NCBI GenBank assembly: GCA_035946955.1
Contig: DASYYE010000252.1
Location: 1-35,429 of the forward strand
DNA: 35,429 nt
Direction: 5' to 3'
Origin: DASYYE01 sp035946955
Lineage (GTDB): Bacteria > Actinomycetota > Actinomycetes > Streptosporangiales > Streptosporangiaceae
Shown here: positions 29,729 to 35,429 of the stretch, piece by piece
Layout: the number at the start of each line of letters is the position of its first letter
Position numbering within the stretch: the stretch's first letter is position 1
The notes under the pieces: generated by a model
Databases searched by the model: none
What the model was told of the DNA's origin: nothing
The model's input: only the letters and a program-made list of their open reading frames with translations
Made by a program: the position numbers and the translations under genes

Positions 29729-32700
29729 TCAGCCGGCGAGTTGGATACGGTGCCCGCCGGTGAGCTCGTAGATGGGGATGCCCGGGTCCACCAGGTCACC
29801 GTCCGCCCCGATCGAGAAGGTGCCGGTGGCACCGATGACTTCGGTGGACCCGTTGAGCTGGTTGAGCCACGGCGCGACATCGGTCGGCTTCATCCGCGCC
29901 GGCTGGGTGATCGACCCGGCTGCCAGCTCGATCGCGTCGTCTGCCGCGGTGGCCGCGTTGTAGCTCGCGAGCAGCCAGGGGTCATCAATGGCGGGGAGCG
30001 CGCTGAGGCCCAGCCATCTGACGTAGTTACTCCGGAAGTCGCTGGTGACCGCCCGCTGGTCCTCGATATCGCTGTAGATAACTGAAACCTGGGCGCCCAC
30101 GCCGCTGTCGCGCGTGATGGCCGGGTCCAGCCCGTCGGCGTCGCCGCCGGTCACGATTTCCAGATGCCGGTTCGTGCAGTTGCCTTCCTGTTCGAGCTGG
30201 GTGATGAAGCTGTCGAACACCGAGTTACGGCCGGCGTAGACCACCACCGGTGACGACCGGTTCGCGCACAGGTCCTGGGCGATCTTCTTGAACAGCGCAC
30301 TGTCCTGGCCACTCGGCTCGTACGCGATCTGGCTCGGCGACAGCCTGGACCGCAACACCCGGGTGAAGTCGGCACGGAGTGTGGCCGTGTACAGGTCACT
30401 GGCCTGGCTGTCGTAGACGAGCACGGCCGGCTGAGGCCGGGACAGGTACCTGGCCAGCGCGTGCACCTCGTCGGCGACACTCGGCGCCACCTGGACCAGG
30501 TCCGGAGTCACCGTCGCGTCCAGCCCGTCCGCGGTGGTGACGGCGCCGAACATGGGGATCCCGCCATGCACGACGTCGGGGGAGCCAATCCGCCGGGCGG
30601 CCTCGATCGTCTGCTGGACGCTGATGCCCATACCGCTGATGGCGACGAGTTGACCGGGCGCGTGGGTGAGGCCTTTGAGCTGGCCCCAGTCCGCAGCCCA
30701 GGCTTGCTCCTGGCTGCCCTCGTTGGCGAGCAGCAGCCGGATCCGCGGCATGATGTGAGTCTCGTGGTTGTGGTAGTACTGCGCCAGGTAGGCGCCGCGT
30801 AGCACGTCGGCGATCCGGGACGGGGACACGTCGGTGAGCTGGCCGGTGGTCAGCGGCATCAGCAGCACTACCGACACGTACGGGCCGCCAGAGGTGACGC
30901 GGGCATTCTCCGCGCGGATTCGCTGCTCGACGTCCTGGATCAACGGAACCCCGGGGTCGAACTGGAACGAACCGTCGGTGACGCCCACGCATTCACCGTC
31001 GGTGGCGCGGAACACGCGGAACTGCCCGCTGGCGCCGCCCGGACACAGCGGAGGCCCGGCCGCGGAACCCGCCTGGCCGCCGAGAATGCCCAGCAGCCCG
31101 GCGGTGACGGCACCCGCCGCAACGAGCACCGCCGCGGCGACGGCGAGCACCCGGCGCCGCCGCCGGCCCCGCAGGCCGGTGCTGGTCAGTGGCGGATCGA
31201 ACGAAGGCGGCGGTTGCTCGTGCCCGCTACCGAACACCGGGCCGACGTTACCGGCGTAGCGCTTCGCGTACTCGTAGAGTTGGGCGGCGCCCGGCCCCCA
31301 GTGCGAGGCGAGCATCGTCAGGTACGTATGGATATCTTCGCGCAGGCCGGCCTCGCTGCCGCCGCTGAGCGGGTCCGCGTAGATCCACATCGCCGTGACC
31401 AGCCGGCTGACGAGGAACGGCAGGTGAAGCAGGTCGCCATCCCCAGTGAGCCCGCGCAGCCCGTCCAGCGTCCGCTCCGGCCCGCGGAGGTTGTTCGGCG
31501 AGCTGGTAACGCTCTCCAGGAGCGCGATCCACGAGCCGGCGCTCTCCCGCCGGATCGCGTCAGCCAGCGAGGTGCCGACCAGCGCCACCTCGCCGAGCGC
31601 CAGTGAGTAACTCAGCGTGACCGCTGACCCGGCGTCGTCGCAGTTGTCCCGCAGCCAGGTGTGCGCCTCGGCCCAGCTTGGCCCGTCTCCGGGGCGGCGC
31701 GCAGCCAGCGCGCGCAGCGCCAGCCGCCGCAGCAGTGGGTACAGCCGCCGCCCAGTCGGTGCCTGCTCGCTCCAGAACTCGTCACGGAAGATCTTCGAGG
31801 TCCCGTCACGCACGTGGCCGAGCAGACCGTCGGCCCCGGCCAGCCGCAGTGCCGCTTCCTGGTCGGTTGCGGCGCTGCAAGTGACCAGGTCCGCAGCCTC
31901 GTCCAGGGACAGGCCGCGCAGCAGCCGCCGCAGCAGCGTCTCGCCGAGCGTCCGCTGGTCGCCCGGCTGGCGCAGGTCCAAGATCGCGGCTAGGTCGGTC
32001 GTCCTGGTCCTGGCGACGGCGTCCACCATCGCCCCCACTCCGCCCGGATGCCCGCACGTGTACCGGTACACAGCGGAGGCGAGTGTGTCGTAGTTGGTGC
32101 CCAGTGGCAGGTCCAGCCGCCGCACCATCGTCATGACGTCGGGATAGCTGAGGTCGGGCAGCGGCTGCACATGCCAGCGGGAGTCGTCCGCCCGCACGCC
32201 TTCTACAAGGTCGCCGCGGCTGGTGACCACGACGGTGAGTGGGTCTGGCTCCCGCTGATGGGACCGGGCCTGCAGGAGTATGCGCAGGAAGTCGCGCGCC
32301 GCCCCAGTGTCGGCGTTGTCGAGCAGCACCGCGCAGTTGAATGCGTGGTCGCTGGCAGGCCGCCGCGTGAACGCGTGCCGCAGATCGGCGAGGAAGGCCG
32401 CGAGCAGCAGTTCCGCGACCCCCGGAGTGCCGTCGGCGGCCGCCTGGTTGATGTCGACGAGCACGTCGAGTGGGTCCAGTTCCAGCCCTCGGTCCTGGTG
32501 CCCGTACCAGTCCTGGGCTGCGCCCAGCAGCAACTGGCGGCCGCGCCGCAGCCGCGCCAGTCCGCCTAGTACGAGCGCCGGGCCGACCTGCAGCAGCAAC
32601 TTGGTCAGCTCGCTGGTGTCGGCAGGGCTCAGGCCGGCCTGTGGCATCTCGGCCGTAATGATCTCCGAGACCGCCTCGGTAAGCAGGCCCGCCGTCCTTT

Positions 32701-33091
32701 GGCGCTGCTCCAGCATTGCCCGGATCCGGTCGCGCGCGGCCGGCCGGTCTGCCTTGCGGGGCAAGTCGCTGAGGTCGACGTCGTGAATCACGATCAGCCC
32801 GGTGATCAGCCGGGGGAACGGCAGCCGGCCGTACCGGCCACTGCGCCGGTTCAGGCTGAACGCGAGCAGCGCGAGGAGTTCCCGTGTCCCGCCGTGAAAA
32901 TCCTGGCAGTAGATCAAGGCGTGCGGCATTCCCTGCATCCGCTCTGCCAGATCGTCCAGCAGCGCCGTCTTCCCGCTGTCGTGCGGCCCGGAGAACACGA
33001 TGACCGGGCAGGGACGCTGCCGCAGGAAGCCGTGCACCAAGGTTAATGCCCTGCCGCGGGCCACGTAGAAGTCGTCGCGCACGTCCGCCAC
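29729..33091 (-). CDS. NTPase - single TM - periplasmic-binding-protein fusion (receptor-like)
   Basis: A protein of about 1120 residues with a rare architecture. The cytoplasmic part has Walker A SGPHDSGKTALL (about 35-44), Walker B NCAVLLDNAD (252-261), a sensor strand VVVTSRGD and CGHPGGVGAMVDAV, resembling the GxP motif of STAND/AAA ATPases, then a helical region. After RGRRRRR comes a single membrane helix (VLAVAAAVLVAAGAVTAGLL, about 648-668). About 450 residues follow outside, resembling a type I periplasmic ligand-binding protein: VVLLMPLTTG, YLAQYYHNH, RIRLLLANEGSQ, LVAISGMGIS, VVYAGRNSVFD. It looks like an extracellular ligand sensor coupled to an NTPase. The longer frame to 33175 has A/T-rich, rare codons (including TTA) and is probably not translated, so I chose GTG 33091. 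No transporter genes are adjacent. Confidence 0.82.
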   Translation of the reverse strand: MADVRDDFYVARGRALTLVHGFLRQRPCPVIVFSGPHDSGKTALLDDLAERMQGMPHALIYCQDFHGGTRELLALLAFSLNRRSGRYGRLPFPRLITGLIVIHDVDLSDLPRKADRPAARDRIRAMLEQRQRTAGLLTEAVSEIITAEMPQAGLSPADTSELTKLLLQVGPALVLGGLARLRRGRQLLLGAAQDWYGHQDRGLELDPLDVLVDINQAAADGTPGVAELLLAAFLADLRHAFTRRPASDHAFNCAVLLDNADTGAARDFLRILLQARSHQREPDPLTVVVTSRGDLVEGVRADDSRWHVQPLPDLSYPDVMTMVRRLDLPLGTNYDTLASAVYRYTCGHPGGVGAMVDAVARTRTTDLAAILDLRQPGDQRTLGETLLRRLLRGLSLDEAADLVTCSAATDQEAALRLAGADGLLGHVRDGTSKIFRDEFWSEQAPTGRRLYPLLRRLALRALAARRPGDGPSWAEAHTWLRDNCDDAGSAVTLSYSLALGEVALVGTSLADAIRRESAGSWIALLESVTSSPNNLRGPERTLDGLRGLTGDGDLLHLPFLVSRLVTAMWIYADPLSGGSEAGLREDIHTYLTMLASHWGPGAAQLYEYAKRYAGNVGPVFGSGHEQPPPSFDPPLTSTGLRGRRRRRVLAVAAAVLVAAGAVTAGLLGILGGQAGSAAGPPLCPGGASGQFRVFRATDGECVGVTDGSFQFDPGVPLIQDVEQRIRAENARVTSGGPYVSVVLLMPLTTGQLTDVSPSRIADVLRGAYLAQYYHNHETHIMPRIRLLLANEGSQEQAWAADWGQLKGLTHAPGQLVAISGMGISVQQTIEAARRIGSPDVVHGGIPMFGAVTTADGLDATVTPDLVQVAPSVADEVHALARYLSRPQPAVLVYDSQASDLYTATLRADFTRVLRSRLSPSQIAYEPSGQDSALFKKIAQDLCANRSSPVVVYAGRNSVFDSFITQLEQEGNCTNRHLEIVTGGDADGLDPAITRDSGVGAQVSVIYSDIEDQRAVTSDFRSNYVRWLGLSALPAIDDPWLLASYNAATAADDAIELAAGSITQPARMKPTDVAPWLNQLNGSTEVIGATGTFSIGADGDLVDPGIPIYELTGGHRIQLAG

Positions 33092-33411
33092 CGCCAATCC
33101 GGCTCGCCGTAACCGGGGGCAAAACCAGATGTCCCAGCAAAGAATATTCGTCCGGGGCACCCCCTCGTTTACCAATTTCCAGGGCAGCGCGCGGTCGTTG
33201 CTCGCGTGGTTACTGGGGGGCTCGCAGGCTGGGAGGCACGGCTGATGTGGTCCGGATACACCATCTAGGAATGTTCTTCAACCCGACGTTCCTACCTGGA
33301 CCTGACTACCAACTCGCTCGCGATGCCGTGCTGCTGATCTCAGCGCGCGGCTCCGATCGGGACGCGATTTGGAAGGGGCTCTCGAGGAGCTGGAAAAGCA
33401 GTAAGGCGGCC

Positions 33412-33435
33412 ACAGCACCCAGGGCTCAGTGCTGT
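33412..33435 (+). terminator. Hairpin in the divergent gap
   Basis: ACAGCAC pairs with GTGCTGT across a 10-base loop, 8 bases after the TAA of the possible gene remnant. No U tract follows. It could be the old terminator of that lost gene. Confidence 0.35.
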
Positions 33436-33531
33436 AGCCCCCGTGTATCGGGACTCCGCCTCCGGCGGCGGCTGCCGACTGCTGGTGGGATCGGCCCGCC
33501 CCGGGCCACCAGCGGCCGGGTGGCCTGCCCG

Positions 33532-33537
33532 TACGAT
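33532..33537 (+). promoter_or_regulatory. Candidate -10 for the arginase-like gene (leaderless)
   Basis: TACGAT, then GGCCCG, then the GTG start at 33544. The 6-base spacing equals that of ltrA and the trp leader. Confidence 0.45.
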
Positions 33538-33543
33538 GGCCCG

Positions 33544-34299
33544 GTGCTGCTGCTCCCCTGGCATCTGACCGATCACCTGGCTGGCGGGTTCAACATAACG
33601 CTGCCGACGGACGTGGTAGTCATCCATGGCCGACTGGGCGCGACCGGCCAGCCGTGGACGGACCTGGCCGGTGTGTACTCGGGGCTGCGCGACGCCGTCG
33701 CCGCCGCAGCCACGCCTCCGGTCGTGGTGAGCGGTGACTGCGTAGCCTCGCTCGCGGTCATCGCCGGCCTGCATCGACGCGGCGTCCGAGCGGGCATGGT
33801 TTGGTTCGATGCGCACGGCGACTTCCACACCGAAGCGACGACGACGTCCGGCTATCTCGGCGGGCTGCCGCTGGCCAAGGCGGTCGGGCGTGGCGACCCG
33901 AGCCTGCCGGCAGCGCTCGGCATGACGCCGCTGCCAGAAGAATCCGTCATGCTGGTCGACGGCCGGGATCTCGACCCGCCTGAGGTCACGGCGCTGGCTA
34001 CCTCACGGCTGCTCCGCGGGAACGTCACGGAACTGGGCACCTCGGCGCTACCGGAGGGCCCCCTCATCGTCCACGTCGACCTCGACGTACTCGACCCGGC
34101 CGCAGTGGCGGGCCTGCGCTTCCCGGCACCAGCCGGGCCTTCGCTGCACGCTGTTGCTGCCGGTATCGCTGACGTGGCCCGCAGGCGTGAGATCGCGGCG
34201 CTTGACATCGCTGCCACCTGGCGGCCGGCCGAGACCGACCGGGCGCAGACCGACGCCGCGGTACACGCTGTGCTCACCGCAGCAGGCATGCGCGGGTAG
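33544..34299 (+). CDS. Arginase/agmatinase (ureohydrolase) family protein
   Basis: A 251-residue alpha/beta binuclear-metal hydrolase-like protein. Metal-site blocks are VSGDCVASL (62-70), WFDAHGDFHT (87-96, ligands Asp89, His91, Asp93) and VHVDLDVLDP (176-185, ligands Asp179, Asp181). The first ligand motif is normally GGDH; here Cys66 replaces His. Such GDC variants occur among arginase-fold proteins whose substrates are not established, so hydrolysis of arginine or agmatine should not be assumed. It is shorter than arginases (about 300). GTG 33544 is chosen because family similarity begins there and TACGAT sits 6 bases upstream; the frame opens much earlier (33046), but that part antisenses the NTPase gene. 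Confidence 0.85.
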   Translation: MLLLPWHLTDHLAGGFNITLPTDVVVIHGRLGATGQPWTDLAGVYSGLRDAVAAAATPPVVVSGDCVASLAVIAGLHRRGVRAGMVWFDAHGDFHTEATTTSGYLGGLPLAKAVGRGDPSLPAALGMTPLPEESVMLVDGRDLDPPEVTALATSRLLRGNVTELGTSALPEGPLIVHVDLDVLDPAAVAGLRFPAPAGPSLHAVAAGIADVARRREIAALDIAATWRPAETDRAQTDAAVHAVLTAAGMRG

Positions 34300-34363
34300 A
34301 GCAGCGACTGGAGCCAGCAAAGGCAGCCGGGAGTCCCCGTCGCGTCCTGCGGCGGCGCCAGTC

Positions 34364-34912
34364 CTACTGGCCAGCTCTGACGCCAGGCTCGCCCGGTTCG
34401 TACTCGATGGGCTCAAGCCGGGCTCCCCGGGCGATATGTGGCCGGATGTGACCGGTGGGCAGGACCGGGCGGCCGAAGCTGCCTTCCAGCATGAGCGCGC
34501 TCGCGGTGTAGAACGCGATGACCGCCGAGGCGACCAGTACGTCCCCTGCGGCATTCACCACCGAATGCACCGGCCAGGCCCACCCGATCGCCAGGATCGT
34601 GGACCCGGCGGCCAGTGTCATCAGAGTTAGTGCCATCCCCACGTTGCGGGCCAGTGGCGCCAGCGCACCGACCCAGGTGATCGCGGCCAGCACGATGAAC
34701 CAGTAGGCGAGGCCGAGTTCGACGCCGCGGCTGAGGGTCACCGGCGGGAGCACTCTGACCGCCACCAGAATCCAGTAGACGCCGTAGGCGATCCAGAACG
34801 ATCCCCAGGCGCCGTGCATCGCGGTGGCCAGGCCATCCCTGGCCCGGAAGGACCACATCCCCGCCAGGAACTGTGCGAGCCCGCCGAAGACCATGGCGAA
34901 GCGGAAAGTCAT
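34364..34912 (-). CDS. Acetate/succinate transporter (GPR1/FUN34/SatP family), short N-terminus
   Basis: Predicted inner-membrane acetate/succinate-proton symporter or channel. FRFAMVFGGLAQFLAGMW corresponds to helix 2 of SatP proteins, followed by MHGAWGSFWIAYGVYW, a fourth and fifth helix, and AFYTASALMLEGSFGR at helix 6; the tail ends IEYEPGEPGVRAGQ. Helix 1 with its NPAPLG motif is missing: at 182 residues the protein has five helices instead of six. No other minus-strand frame upstream encodes a hydrophobic helix. The ATG overlaps the stop of an unrecognised 47-residue frame (34909-35052) as ATGA. It may be truncated, or a five-helix variant. Convergent with the arginase-like gene across 64 bases with no clear terminator. 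Confidence 0.75.
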   Translation of the reverse strand: MTFRFAMVFGGLAQFLAGMWSFRARDGLATAMHGAWGSFWIAYGVYWILVAVRVLPPVTLSRGVELGLAYWFIVLAAITWVGALAPLARNVGMALTLMTLAAGSTILAIGWAWPVHSVVNAAGDVLVASAVIAFYTASALMLEGSFGRPVLPTGHIRPHIARGARLEPIEYEPGEPGVRAGQ

Positions 34913-35105
34913 CTGCTGGACCGCCTGAGCAGGCGGAGGACCGCGGCTTCTGCTTCGCCCCGCGTGGCGAGTCCTCCAAAGCTGGTGCCCTCACCGAGCG
35001 CGGGCGGGGTGCCGGAGCCCGTGATGCCGTGCTCGCCGGCATCACCGGCCATCTTTGGGGTAGTTGCAGTTGGTCACGATGCGTCACATCTGCCAAGGAG
35101 GAGCC

Positions 35106-35429
35106 GTGGATGATTCCAGACATACCGCTGAGCCGGTCATCGTGCGCCTCCCGGCCGAATTCGACATGAGCAACGCGGGTTACGTCGCCAAGCAGTTGCG
35201 TGAGGCCATCACTCCGGGTGTCGGCACCGTGGTCGCGGACATGACCACGACGGACCTGTGCGACTCCTCGGGCGTACGAATCGTCATACTCGCCCGGGAT
35301 TGGGCCGCCAGCGATGATGCCGAACTGCGGCTGGCAGTGCCGCCTGGTCACGTACTCGACATTCTGAAGCTCCTCGGCCTTGATCAGCTGCTGCCCATCT
35401 ACCCAAGTGTGGACGAGGCCCTGGAAAGA
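35106..35429 (+). CDS. STAS-domain anti-sigma factor antagonist, 3' end beyond window
   Basis: SpoIIAA/RsbV-type anti-anti-sigma protein: when dephosphorylated it sequesters an anti-sigma kinase and frees a sigma factor. The 108 codons present read VIVRLPAEFDMSNAGYVAKQ, then TVVADMTTTDLCDSSGVRIV with the phosphorylatable Ser in DSSG, then LRLAVPPGHVLDILKLLGLD and LLPIYPSVDEALER. No stop before the edge; most of the domain is present and only a short tail should be missing. The GTG start has AAGGAG 5 bases upstream. Its partner kinase is not in the window. Confidence 0.92.
   Translation, partial: MDDSRHTAEPVIVRLPAEFDMSNAGYVAKQLREAITPGVGTVVADMTTTDLCDSSGVRIVILARDWAASDDAELRLAVPPGHVLDILKLLGLDQLLPIYPSVDEALER

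Larger units (their letters stand above)
33092..33543. other. Gene-free divergent region
   Basis: These 452 bases lie between the divergent NTPase fusion and arginase-like genes. Composition is lower in G+C from 33130 to 33410, and both flanking frames extend into it only with poor codon use. A plus-strand frame ending at TAA 33402 reads SGRDLEGALEELEKQ, which looks like the tail of a lost protein but is too short to identify. TATTCT near 33140 on the minus strand is a possible -10 for the NTPase gene. Confidence 0.4.

Noticed and set aside
33046..33543. Extending the arginase-like protein upstream to 33046
   Set aside because: The extension is partly antisense to the NTPase gene, has poor codon use, and the family fold begins near 33544.

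Overview
The window is G+C-rich, with third codon positions almost always G or C, frequent GTG and TTG starts, tight overlapping operons and several start codons placed 6-7 bases after a TAnnnT hexamer. This fits a high-G+C actinobacterium (Actinomycetota), probably a soil or filamentous type. Nothing in the sequence places it below class. No tRNA, rRNA, CRISPR array, insertion sequence or prophage was seen.

Left part (1-4550, minus strand): an operon reading trpEG (fused anthranilate synthase) - GNAT acetyltransferase - thyA - folA, the last gene running off the left edge. It is preceded by a trp attenuator: a 13-residue leader peptide with tandem Trp codons and alternative hairpins. Next come a GT-C type membrane glycosyltransferase (minus), a divergent ArsR regulator with a Mg2+-type P-type ATPase, and a LytR-CpsA-Psr (LCP) cell-wall ligase with a clear terminator on each side.

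Central part (11542-18700) is the most unusual segment. A subtilisin-like S8 peptidase without a signal peptide (minus) is divergent from a TPR-CHAT protein, a caspase-like protease with intact His and Cys. These are followed by a sigma-70/ECF factor, a 154-residue companion protein starting one base after the sigma stop, and a sedolisin S53 pro-protease, also without a signal peptide. Three unrelated protease folds around a private sigma factor look like a signal-triggered proteolytic response system. A minus-strand terminator just upstream of the sigma gene hints at an antisense RNA.

Right part: alanine racemase, GH15 glucanase/trehalase divergent from a MalT-like LuxR regulator, a small conserved protein, an AlkA-type DNA glycosylase, an F420-reductase-like oxidoreductase and a LtrA membrane protein. 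Then comes a deletion scar where the 3' remnants of a methyltransferase gene and a TetR gene meet at one breakpoint. It is followed by an MAO-like amine oxidase, a large NTPase - single TM - periplasmic-binding-protein fusion that looks like a transmembrane receptor, an arginase-like protein with an altered metal ligand, a SatP-like transporter lacking its first membrane helix, and a STAS anti-anti-sigma factor cut by the right edge.
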